Positions 14,303-21,695 of a DNA stretch of 24,183 nt are shown piece by piece. The stretch spans positions 1 to 24,183 of the forward strand of contig BNVG01000017.1 of NCBI GenBank assembly GCA_025997935.1, in the 5' to 3' direction. The notes below the pieces were generated by a model. It had not been told where the DNA came from, did not search any database, and saw nothing but the letters and a program-made list of their open reading frames with translations. Every line of letters begins with the position of its first letter. Within the stretch, counting starts at the first letter, position 1. Origin of the DNA: Synergistales bacterium (GTDB taxonomy: Bacteria > Synergistota > Synergistia > Synergistales > Aminobacteriaceae). The position numbers and the translations under genes are program-made.

Positions 14303-16098
14303 AATGTATAGCTGGGGTTGTTGAGTTGAAACCGAAACGATTTTTTATGTCTTTGTCCGCGATTTTTCTTTTATTTTTTGCGAGCGGCGAAAGCGCGCGC
14401 GTCCTTGCGGCTGTTTTTGTACCCGAGCAGCCTGTTTTGGCCGCCAATAAACTGCGCGTGGGGGATAAGGGGTATCTTTTGACGGTAATGAAGGGGCTAA
14501 AGCCGGTTCGTTTGCCGCTCGAGGTGGTTAGTGTGGTTTCGGCTTCGAGCAAAAATCGGCAGGGGCGCGCCGAAAATTCCATTCTGGTGCGTACGCTCGG
14601 CTCGATTGCGCAGGGGATGAGCGGATCTCCCGTATTTATTGGCGGCAAACTTGTCGGGGCTTTGAGTTCGGGCTGGAATTTCGGAGATCACCGCGTGGGC
14701 TTAGTGACGCCGATAGGCGAAATGATCGATATTTTCTCGTACAAAGACAGGCCGATGGAGCTGAAGAACGCGGGGCATCCGCTGTCATCGCCCGTTATCG
14801 TCGGCGGTCTGAGCGAAAGCGCGGTTGAAAAAATGTCTGGTTTTGATGGTTTGAGCGGCGTGTCTTTTATGTCCTTGCCGTCAAACGGCGGGGAGCTACC
14901 CTTAGAGCGAGCGCGTTTCGCTCCCGGTGACGCCATAGCGGCGCTTCTCGTGTGGGGCGATGTAGAGGCCGCGGCGGTGGGTACGGTCACGGCTACGTCT
15001 AAAGACGGGCGTTTTTTGGCTTTCGGGCATCCTTTTCTGGGGCGCGGGGCGGTAAATTTCCCCGTAGGGCGCGCGTTTGTGCATGACGTCATAGACAGCC
15101 GCGTTTTTCCGTTCAAGCTGGCCACCCCCGTTTCTATTTTGGGAACCGCCACGCAGGACAGAAGCGCGGGCATAGGCGGACAGGCGGGGTATTTCACGCC
15201 GTCGATAGCCGCCACTTTGGCGTTTCAGGATTTAGACGATTTAGATAAATCAGGCCGCGTTCCAGCTCATCTAAACCGAAGTTTCCGCGTGACGCCGGAC
15301 GCTTTTTTAGCGCCCCTGCTGCTGGAGGGCATGTACGGCGGATTGATAACGGATCTCTGGGGACGGAAGGGACAGGGGACGGCCTCGGTGTCACTGAGGG
15401 TCGATGGGCGCGGACTTATGCGGGGATGGACGCGGAAAAACATGTTTTTTTCCGATTCTTCCATAGAGACAACGGCGCTCAAAGAGTCGACGGCCATTAT
15501 AAGCGCGTTTTTGAAACAGCCTTTCTCAGATATTTCCCCCATAGGATTCAGGCTTGAGGTGTCCATAACTCAGGAGCCGAAAATACTCTTCATAGAGGAT
15601 GTGCTTGTATCCCAGGACGCGAAGCCGGGGGATACGCTTGGCGTGGACGTGACTCTCCGCCCTTATCGCGCTCCTCCCGTAAAAAAGCGGTTTGATTTGA
15701 TTATTCCAAACGACGCGGAGGGAACCTGCGAGCTGGTCGTAAGAAGCGGCTCGGAACATCCGCTTTCTCAGCTTGCCGTCGACGAGGGCTGGAAATCTAT
15801 CGACGGGTTTGAAAGATTCCTTTCCGAAGCGGGGGCGGGCGACGCCAACAACGAGCTTATAGTCGAGCTGAACTGTGACCGCCCGTTGTCGAAAATTACA
15901 AAAACGGCGAGCGCGGACGCGCAAAAACCTCAGATGCTGCCCGAGGAAAAGGAGTACCTGAGCGAGACAAAGGCGCGCCGTATCAAAGAAGGAACTTTGC
16001 GCGTTTTTCGGTCTGACTACGTTGTGGACGGGATGATGAAGCGCGTCGTTACGCTGGCGACCGACAAAAAATCCGAAGACGACAGTGACGAGAAATGA
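14299..16098 (+). CDS. Exported SpoIVB-type (S55) peptidase-domain protein
   Basis: The product has 599 residues counted from the ATG at 14299, which overlaps the prfB stop as ATGA. TTG at 14326 and ATG at 14347 are alternative starts. A signal peptide (KPKRFF then a hydrophobic core to about residue 38) indicates export. The S55 domain shows RTLGSIAQGMSGSPVF with the probable nucleophile Ser108 in GMSGSP. A conserved DGRFLAFGHPFLGRG with His244 follows, then FKLATPVSILGTATQDRSAGI. In SpoIVB of Bacillus the His precedes the Ser; here the visible order is Ser then His. I recall the same order in long S55 proteins of non-sporulating bacteria. Residues 300-599 match nothing I recognise. A role in envelope proteolysis is inferred. 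The stop overlaps tmk. Confidence 0.85.
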   Translation: MKCIAGVVELKPKRFFMSLSAIFLLFFASGESARVLAAVFVPEQPVLAANKLRVGDKGYLLTVMKGLKPVRLPLEVVSVVSASSKNRQGRAENSILVRTLGSIAQGMSGSPVFIGGKLVGALSSGWNFGDHRVGLVTPIGEMIDIFSYKDRPMELKNAGHPLSSPVIVGGLSESAVEKMSGFDGLSGVSFMSLPSNGGELPLERARFAPGDAIAALLVWGDVEAAAVGTVTATSKDGRFLAFGHPFLGRGAVNFPVGRAFVHDVIDSRVFPFKLATPVSILGTATQDRSAGIGGQAGYFTPSIAATLAFQDLDDLDKSGRVPAHLNRSFRVTPDAFLAPLLLEGMYGGLITDLWGRKGQGTASVSLRVDGRGLMRGWTRKNMFFSDSSIETTALKESTAIISAFLKQPFSDISPIGFRLEVSITQEPKILFIEDVLVSQDAKPGDTLGVDVTLRPYRAPPVKKRFDLIIPNDAEGTCELVVRSGSEHPLSQLAVDEGWKSIDGFERFLSEAGAGDANNELIVELNCDRPLSKITKTASADAQKPQMLPEEKEYLSETKARRIKEGTLRVFRSDYVVDGMMKRVVTLATDKKSEDDSDEK

Positions 16099-16745
16099 CG
16101 CAAAACGGCGGCGCGTTTATAACTTTAGAGGGCATAGATGGTTGTGGCAAGAGTACCCAGGCCGAATACCTCCGCGAGTGGCTGGCCGTGTTTTGCGGCT
16201 TACCCGCTATCAGGACGTTCGAGCCCGGGGGCTGGAGCGGGGGGGCTTTGCTGAGGCGGCTTTTGCTGGACGAAAAAAACGCCATTGCGCCGGACACCGA
16301 ATTGTTGCTTTTTTTGGCCGACCGCAGCGCTCATTTAGACTCCGTTATCTCGCCCGCCCTGAGCGAGGGAAAATGGGTCGTATGCGAAAGATACACCGAT
16401 TCCACATTGGCCTACCAGTCTTTTGGGCGTGGGATAGGGCTCGATAGAATAGAAAGTTTTTTGAACGTCTGTAAATTTCGCGAGCCTGATTTGACGATTT
16501 TTTTGGATATAGAAGTGAGCTTGGCGGAGGCTCGTCTCAGAGAAAGAGGCAAGCTCGACCGCATAGAGAGTAGCGAGGGCGGCGGCTTTATGTCGAAAGT
16601 GGCGCATGGATACAGAGAACTGGCCAAGCGACATGTCGAGCGCATAGTGACCGTTGACGCGCGCGGCGACGCGCTGAGCGTGGGCGTGCGCGTGCGGGAG
16701 GCTGTCACGCGGCGTTTTGGCGTTGCTGAGACCAGACAATCGTGA
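16095..16745 (+). CDS. tmk: Thymidylate kinase
   Basis: The product is a 216-residue cytosolic kinase that phosphorylates dTMP to dTDP for DNA synthesis. The P-loop LEGIDGCGKST spans residues 11-21, a FEPGG loop for dTMP follows near 42-46, and the family motif ERYTDSTLAYQ is around residue 98. The lid region carries DRIESSEGGGFMSKVAHGY. Length is normal. The start overlaps the S55 gene stop (ATGA), and the stop overlaps yaaR (GTGA). Its link to yaaR-holB-ricT is a known conserved cluster in Bacillus. Confidence 0.95.
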   Translation: MTQNGGAFITLEGIDGCGKSTQAEYLREWLAVFCGLPAIRTFEPGGWSGGALLRRLLLDEKNAIAPDTELLLFLADRSAHLDSVISPALSEGKWVVCERYTDSTLAYQSFGRGIGLDRIESFLNVCKFREPDLTIFLDIEVSLAEARLRERGKLDRIESSEGGGFMSKVAHGYRELAKRHVERIVTVDARGDALSVGVRVREAVTRRFGVAETRQS

Positions 16746-17185
16746 AAGTCAAGCGAAGCGTCGAGGGTAAAATAGAGGGGAGCGGCGGCGGCTCCTCGCG
16801 GCACGGCTCGGCGTCTCACGCCGTAACTGGGGTTCATCGGTCTTTCGGGGCGTCTGTCGAAGACGCTATGGAGGAGATGGAGGTTCGCGAGCTTTTAGAG
16901 AGCCTCGGGGTCATATCCGGCAAGTTGACGGTTTTTCCGGCGGAGAGACTGCTTATGGAATATCGGCGTATAATCAAAGAACTTCTAAAGCGCGCCATGA
17001 AGGGATACAGCCTTCAGAGAGACTTGCGATGGCGCAGAACTGACCGCAACCTCTACGTCACCATAGAAAAAACCGAGAACGCGCTTGCGGAACTCGAGAA
17101 GGTTTTCAAGCAGGAGAGCGGACGCACTCGCGCTTTGCAGTTGATGGAGGAGATTAAAGGGTGTATAGTGTCGCTCCTTTTTTAG
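16742..17185 (+). CDS. yaaR: DUF327 (YaaR-like) protein
   Basis: The product is a 147-residue, probably cytosolic, helical protein of the DUF327/YaaR family of unknown function. The basic, glycine/serine-rich N-terminus (about 1-35) is followed by the helical core with SFGASVEDAMEEMEVRELLES, LLMEYRRIIKELLKRAM and RNLYVTIEKTENALAELE. The start is GTG inside the tmk stop (GTGA). In Bacillus the same position follows yaaQ (DarA, a cyclic-di-AMP receptor), which is missing here. It overlaps holB by 25 bases. Confidence 0.85.
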   Translation: MKVKRSVEGKIEGSGGGSSRHGSASHAVTGVHRSFGASVEDAMEEMEVRELLESLGVISGKLTVFPAERLLMEYRRIIKELLKRAMKGYSLQRDLRWRRTDRNLYVTIEKTENALAELEKVFKQESGRTRALQLMEEIKGCIVSLLF

Positions 17186-17907
17186 AGTGCGCCTCTTGGC
17201 GCAATATAGAAAACACCCTGAAAATGGGCGTTTTTCCTCATTGTTGGGCGATTAAAGCGCCCCTATGCTGGCAGGCTTCCGTACTGGAGTCTATGGCGAG
17301 GCTGATTCTTTGCGATGATAGCGCGGATTGCGGAGAGGCTTATCATCATCCCGACCTGACCGTTGTAGGGGATTTCGATAAGGCGGGCAATATCGAAGAC
17401 TGCCGCGATATGGCTCATGAGTTGTCTATGAAGCCGGTGCGCGCGCCACGCCGCCTTGGCGTTATACTGGCGGCGGATAAGCTGTTGGTTCACGCGGCTA
17501 ACAGTTTGCTGAAGATAGCCGAGGAGCCGCCGTCTCACGCAGTTCTTCTTTTTATTATGGAAAGCGACGGCTTTTTGCCGACGCTGAAAAGCCGCTCTAA
17601 TTATGTGGTTCTTTCGGAGATTAGCGGACATCTTGACGGGCGACCGCAGGTCGCCCCTAAGGGTGAGACGGGGTGGCTGTCCTGGTTGGAGAAAGCGGCG
17701 GCCTCTAAGGATGAAGTTGATTTACCGGTCATGTTATCGTCATGGAATGAAAATCCGGCTGAAAACCCTGAATTTGCCATAAAATTAGAAAAATTGAGGC
17801 TCCTGATCTCGCAGAAGAAAATTTCTCAGAATATGGCTTGCGACCTTTTGATTTTAACACTAAAGGAGGATATTCCTTTTGAGCGTATATTTAGCGGTGT
17901 TTGGTAA
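17161..17907 (+). CDS. holB: DNA polymerase III delta-prime subunit (clamp loader), divergent
   Basis: The product is a short (248-residue) delta-prime-like protein that helps load the sliding clamp. The AAA+ core is seen in MKPVRAPRRLGVILAADKLL, HAANSLLKIAEEPPSHAVLLF and PTLKSRSNYV, the last holding the Ser-Arg (145) finger region. There is no Walker A (the site reads HCWAIKAPLCWQ) and no four-cysteine zinc module; loss of ATP binding is usual for delta-prime. The C-terminal collar domain is reduced. GTG start at 17161, with GGAGGAG about eight bases upstream inside yaaR. Identity rests on motifs plus the tmk-yaaR-holB-ricT order. Confidence 0.85.
   Translation: MYSVAPFLECASWRNIENTLKMGVFPHCWAIKAPLCWQASVLESMARLILCDDSADCGEAYHHPDLTVVGDFDKAGNIEDCRDMAHELSMKPVRAPRRLGVILAADKLLVHAANSLLKIAEEPPSHAVLLFIMESDGFLPTLKSRSNYVVLSEISGHLDGRPQVAPKGETGWLSWLEKAAASKDEVDLPVMLSSWNENPAENPEFAIKLEKLRLLISQKKISQNMACDLLILTLKEDIPFERIFSGVW
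17862..17881 (+). promoter_or_regulatory. ricT ribosome site and TTG start, possibly in a small hairpin
   Basis: AAAGGAGGA (17862-17870) is a strong Shine-Dalgarno eight bases before the TTG start and fixes that start. AAAGGA can also pair with TCCTTT (17874-17879) across a six-base loop, covering both the ribosome site and the first base of the start codon. Because the segment lies inside the end of holB, ribosomes finishing holB would open it. Confidence 0.5.
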
Positions 17908-19174
17908 GCCGCGTTATCTTGGGTTTGTGAATATTGACGAGTCGGCGAAAGGCAGTAGCAAATGGATAGTCATAAAAACTCTCAGAGGGCTCGAGATGGG
18001 GTTTTTGGGCGGCCCCCTTTCCCCGGAGCAGGAGGCTACGTACAGAGCCGCGTCTTTGAGCGACATGAGCGATGAGCACGCCAAAGGGCCCGAGCCGATG
18101 TTGCAGGAGGTTGAATTTGTGCAGACCGCGGACGATGAAAACCTCAAAGAATACGGCGAGCTTCGTTCGGACGAAGACGGCGTTCTCGTCCGTTCCCGTC
18201 AGATTTTGAGTGAACATAAACTCAATATGAAACTTGTGGATGTCGAGTACACTATGAACCGTAAAAAGCTGTTTTTTTATTTTACGGCGGAGCAGCGCAT
18301 CGACTTTCGCGCCTATGTGCGCGATTTGGCCCGCGAGTTTCGTATACGCATAGAAATGCGCCAGATAGGGGTGCGGGACGAGTCTAAAACCGTCTGCGGA
18401 ATATCGCCCTGCGGACGCCCATGCTGTTGCAGTCAGTGGTTGCACGGCTTCACTCCGATAAATATACGCATGGTCAAGGAACAAAATCTTGTGCTCAACC
18501 CCACCAAAATATCGGGGATATGCGGCAGGCTTATGTGCTGTATGGCTTATGAGTATCCTACGTACAACACTCTTTGGAAGTCCTTGCCGAGTCCGGGCTC
18601 CAAGCTCAAGACCCCGCAGGGAAACTACGTTCTTGAGGGTGTGAACCTGAAAAACGAATCCGTGAGGATTCGCCCGCCGGAGGGGCCGGGAATGGACGTT
18701 ATGATATCGGAGTTCGCGGACTTCAAAGACGCCATCACGCGCGGAGAGCAGTGGAAAGAGGAGCCTGTTGCCGCGCCAAAGCAGCCTTCGCCGCCGCGCA
18801 CTCCAATCTCCGCCCGTTTACCGCTACGCGACGTAAAACTCAAGCCGGAAAAAATATCGCTTGAGGAGCACATAGCCAACAGGATAAGCAAAGAGTCGAC
18901 GGCAGAACCATCCGGCGCGAAAGGCGCTTCGGCCAAAAGCGCCGCCGCCGTTCCTCCGGCAAAGCGCGGAAAAAAACGCGACGCCTCCTCCGACGAAGCC
19001 AAACACGCGCGGGTGAAACCGACGCCGGATCGCGCCCCCGTCGTTCACAAAGCAAGCGTTCAGCACGGAGACCTTATAGATTTAGAGGATTCTATGGCCG
19101 CGCCGCAGGGAAAAGTCGTCAAGCACAAATCCGGGCGACGCCGCTCTTATCCCAAGACCAACAAAACAGAGTAG
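17879..19174 (+). CDS. ricT: PSP1 domain protein, RicT/YaaT-like
   Basis: The product has 431 residues. The PSP1 core (about 1-290) carries conserved cysteines: Cys173, Cys178 and Cys182-184 in CGISPCGRPCCC, and Cys215, Cys220 and Cys221 in GICGRLMCC. In Bacillus RicT these bind Fe-S clusters within a complex that guides RNase Y maturation of transcripts. A tail of about 140 residues, rich in Lys, Ala, Pro and Arg and ending KHKSGRRRSYP, is probably disordered and longer than in Bacillus. TTG start with a strong ribosome site, overlapping holB by 29 bases; ftsY follows after ten bases. Partners RicA and RicF are not in the window. Function is transferred by family and synteny. Confidence 0.9.
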   Translation: MSVYLAVFGKPRYLGFVNIDESAKGSSKWIVIKTLRGLEMGFLGGPLSPEQEATYRAASLSDMSDEHAKGPEPMLQEVEFVQTADDENLKEYGELRSDEDGVLVRSRQILSEHKLNMKLVDVEYTMNRKKLFFYFTAEQRIDFRAYVRDLAREFRIRIEMRQIGVRDESKTVCGISPCGRPCCCSQWLHGFTPINIRMVKEQNLVLNPTKISGICGRLMCCMAYEYPTYNTLWKSLPSPGSKLKTPQGNYVLEGVNLKNESVRIRPPEGPGMDVMISEFADFKDAITRGEQWKEEPVAAPKQPSPPRTPISARLPLRDVKLKPEKISLEEHIANRISKESTAEPSGAKGASAKSAAAVPPAKRGKKRDASSDEAKHARVKPTPDRAPVVHKASVQHGDLIDLEDSMAAPQGKVVKHKSGRRRSYPKTNKTE

Positions 19175-19184
19175 GAGTTCGCCA

Positions 19185-20129
19185 ATGGCCTTTTTCGATA
19201 AGATAAAAAAGAGTCTGAACGAAAGTCTCAAGGGCGTCAAAGAACTATGGAGCGGGGGCATAGCCGCGCTATTCACGGATGGCTCGTTTGACGAGTGTTT
19301 CTGGGAGAAGCTCGAGGAGATGCTTATATCGGGTGATGTCGGCGTTGACCTTTCGGAAGAGATCGTCAAAGAGCTCAAAACGAGGGCTAAAGAAGAGGGA
19401 ATAACCACGAAACGTGACCTCAAATCCGTGTTTGTGTCGATGATTTCGGAGCGCCTGTCGTCCGTAGAGGGTATGGGACGCCCCTTTGAAATAACCTCGC
19501 CTCCGCTCGTTCTTCTGATGATAGGCGTCAACGGCAGCGGCAAGACCACGTCGTCCGGTAAGCTGGCGTCGCAGTTTTTGGCTCAGGGCAAAAAAGTGGT
19601 CATGGCCGCCGCGGACACGTTCAGAGCCGCGGCCACGGAGCAGTTGCAGCTGTGGGGCGAGCGCGTAGGCGTTAGGGTGGTGGCGCAAAAGCAGGGGAGC
19701 GACCCCGCAGCCGTGGCGTTTGACGCGTGGCAGGCCGCCAAGGCGTCTTTTGCAGATCTGCTGATTATCGACACGGCCGGACGGTTGCACGCCAAGCACA
19801 ACCTTATGGAAGAACTGCGGAAAATCTACAGAGTGATAGAGCGCGAGGCGGGAGCGGAGCGTATTCAGGTGGTGTTGGTGTTGGACGCCGTCATGGGGCA
19901 GAACGGCCTCACTCAGGCGGAGACGTTTGGCGGTATTTTGCCTCTGTCCGCCGTCATTTTGGCAAAGTACGACAACACCGCCAAGGGCGGGATCGTCCTC
20001 AGGATAGCCTCGGAATTGAAGGTTCCGATACGCTATATAGGGCTTGGGGAGAGCGCCGAGGACCTCAGTCCGTTTGACCCGGCTGTTTTCGCGGCCGCGC
20101 TTTTGGATTTAGGAGGAGACGAAGAATGA
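19185..20129 (+). CDS. ftsY: Signal recognition particle receptor FtsY
   Basis: The product is a 314-residue SRP GTPase that docks ribosome-SRP complexes at the membrane for co-translational insertion. The N domain (1-100) lacks the long acidic region of E. coli FtsY. The NG motifs are G1 GVNGSGKTT (114-122), DTFRAAATEQL (144-154) and G3 DTAGR (196-200). DAVMGQNGLTQAETF and the closing GLGE (286-289) follow. The G4 element reads AKYD (260-263) where most FtsY/Ffh proteins have TKLD; the key Lys and Asp remain. TAGGAG lies seven bases before the ATG. The stop overlaps the next gene as ATGA. Confidence 0.96.
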   Translation: MAFFDKIKKSLNESLKGVKELWSGGIAALFTDGSFDECFWEKLEEMLISGDVGVDLSEEIVKELKTRAKEEGITTKRDLKSVFVSMISERLSSVEGMGRPFEITSPPLVLLMIGVNGSGKTTSSGKLASQFLAQGKKVVMAAADTFRAAATEQLQLWGERVGVRVVAQKQGSDPAAVAFDAWQAAKASFADLLIIDTAGRLHAKHNLMEELRKIYRVIEREAGAERIQVVLVLDAVMGQNGLTQAETFGGILPLSAVILAKYDNTAKGGIVLRIASELKVPIRYIGLGESAEDLSPFDPAVFAAALLDLGGDEE

Positions 20130-21184
20130 CCTCTCAAAAAGAAGCCGCGCTCAAATCTCTCACGCCGCAGTCGAGCCTGACTCTGTTGTTGCGTACGCTT
20201 TATCAGATGATGATGGATTATTGCGTGGTTTTGCCCTCGGACGACCGCAACCCCGAAAACCTGATTATGTTCAATAAAGACCAGCTTGTGACGCTTATAG
20301 AGCGCGATAGCGTGGATTCTTTGGTCGCCGATATTCCGCGCATGATCAAAGAAGGCATCTTCAGGCCGGGCGCGATGCCTGAGCCTGATATTGCACAGCG
20401 GGATTTGCCAGTTTTGTTTGTGGAGGAGGGCGGGGGCGTTCTTACCACCCTGAAAGAGGCGCGGTCGCTTTGCGCCCCGAAATTTCCGGTTTGGTGGGAA
20501 GCGCCCATTCCGTTTGTACTTCACAAAAGCGGCAAACTTTATTCAAATAGTTTCGCCAAGGCTTTGCTTGGGGATGACGAAAGGCGTTTATCGCGGTCTT
20601 TTCCTGGTGGCGCGAAAGAAGAATTTCTCGTGGAGCTGAAAAACGAGAAAGATAACAGTTCTTTTGTGTTTCGCCGCTTGGAGGACGATGTTTTTATGGT
20701 GGAGAAGTGCGACGCGGAGGAGGCTAATGACATAGTCTGGTGGGCGGCTACGGGGCGCGCCTGGATAGTGTCTTTGGCCGAGGAGGGGCGCGTTTGTCAC
20801 CGGTTCGAGAGACGCGAAATCGAAACTCTCTCGGCGGAGGAACTCGGGGCTCTCAACTCCGATAATTTCCTTTTCCCCTGCGACTGGGACGGCGAGCGTC
20901 TGGGCTATCTTTGCGTAGAAAACAAAAAGCCCCAGCCCCCCCAAAAAGCGCAAAGCGCTTCCGTTCAAAAAGAAGTGCGAAAAGCGACGAAAGAAGCGCA
21001 GGAAGCCCAGAAGGAAAAAGGACGCGCGTCGCCGTCAAAAACGCTGAAAAGGGCGACGCCTAAGAAAAAGGGCGCTTCGCTCAAGGACTCCAAAGAGAAC
21101 GAGACTTTAAGGATACTTGGGCCGCAGGCTATGGGGCTTTTGGCGCCGGGGCAGGTGTCAGGAGATTCCGACAAAAATGAGTGA
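20126..21184 (+). CDS. Unrecognised protein linked to ftsY
   Basis: The product has 352 residues and I do not recognise the family. There is no signal peptide or membrane helix, so it is probably cytosolic. Residues 15-90 look helical (LLLRTLYQMMMDYC). A central part around 120-215 contains WWEAPIPFVLHKSGKLYSNSFA, which faintly resembles the start of a PAS domain. A Trp-rich stretch (VWWAATGRAWIVSL) follows. Residues 260-325 form a Lys/Ala/Glu-rich linker, and a short ordered-looking end (TLRILGPQAMGLLAPGQ) follows it. The ATG overlaps the ftsY stop, so the two are coupled, and it overlaps the DUF4416 gene by eight bases. A sensor or an adaptor would fit, but no function can be assigned. Confidence 0.8.
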   Translation: MTSQKEAALKSLTPQSSLTLLLRTLYQMMMDYCVVLPSDDRNPENLIMFNKDQLVTLIERDSVDSLVADIPRMIKEGIFRPGAMPEPDIAQRDLPVLFVEEGGGVLTTLKEARSLCAPKFPVWWEAPIPFVLHKSGKLYSNSFAKALLGDDERRLSRSFPGGAKEEFLVELKNEKDNSSFVFRRLEDDVFMVEKCDAEEANDIVWWAATGRAWIVSLAEEGRVCHRFERREIETLSAEELGALNSDNFLFPCDWDGERLGYLCVENKKPQPPQKAQSASVQKEVRKATKEAQEAQKEKGRASPSKTLKRATPKKKGASLKDSKENETLRILGPQAMGLLAPGQVSGDSDKNE

Positions 21185-21695
21185 ACCGGGCGTGAAGCTG
21201 ATAACCGGAGTGTTATACCCGGACGAGGAAGGCTTCGACTGGTTTGGATGGGTCGTGGGCGAGCTTGAGGTTTTGTGGGGAAAGCCTGAGATAATAAGCG
21301 ACTCCGCGCCCTTCGACCGCACGGACTACTATCGCGATATAGCCCCCGCTCTTTTGCGCCGTTTTATCTGTTTTGGCGGTATGAGGGGCGCGGGAGACCT
21401 CGCGGCCTGGAAGAAAGAGGCCATAGCGGTAGAGGCCAAAAGCAGAAGCCCTCGAATCGTCAATATCGACCCGGGCTACGTCGACGGCGCGCGCCTCGTG
21501 CTCGCCTCGACAAAAGACCACGCGCACCGCATATATCTGCGGGGTGGGATTTTTGCCGAGGTGACTATGAGGTATAGAAATAAAAAATGGACGCCTTTCG
21601 ACTACACCTTCCCAGACTTCGCGAGCGGAGTTTACGACCAATTTCTAACTGCCGCGAGGATGCTTTGGGTGAGGGAGCATACTACGAATGATTAA
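21177..21695 (+). CDS. DUF4416 family protein
   Basis: The product is a 172-residue cytosolic protein of the DUF4416 family, whose function is unknown. Recognisable family segments are KLITGVLYPDEEG at the start, SAPFDRTDYYRDI, RIVNIDPGYVDGARLVLASTKDHAHRIYL in the centre and AEVTMRYRNKKW near the end. I chose ATG at 21177, where the family similarity begins and a GGAG lies upstream; the frame is open further back, inside the previous gene. It ends the nine-gene operon, and its TAA overlaps the stop of the opposite-strand ABC gene, leaving no room for a terminator. Confidence 0.85.
   Translation: MSEPGVKLITGVLYPDEEGFDWFGWVVGELEVLWGKPEIISDSAPFDRTDYYRDIAPALLRRFICFGGMRGAGDLAAWKKEAIAVEAKSRSPRIVNIDPGYVDGARLVLASTKDHAHRIYLRGGIFAEVTMRYRNKKWTPFDYTFPDFASGVYDQFLTAARMLWVREHTTND

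Noticed and set aside
14688..15215. 175-aa open frame on the minus strand
   Set aside because: It is antisense to the S55 gene, has no ribosome site, and its composition mirrors the GC-rich codons of the real gene.
17161..17907. holB as a pseudogene because Walker A is missing
   Set aside because: Delta-prime subunits commonly lack ATP binding. The frame is intact, the other motifs are kept, and synteny supports function.
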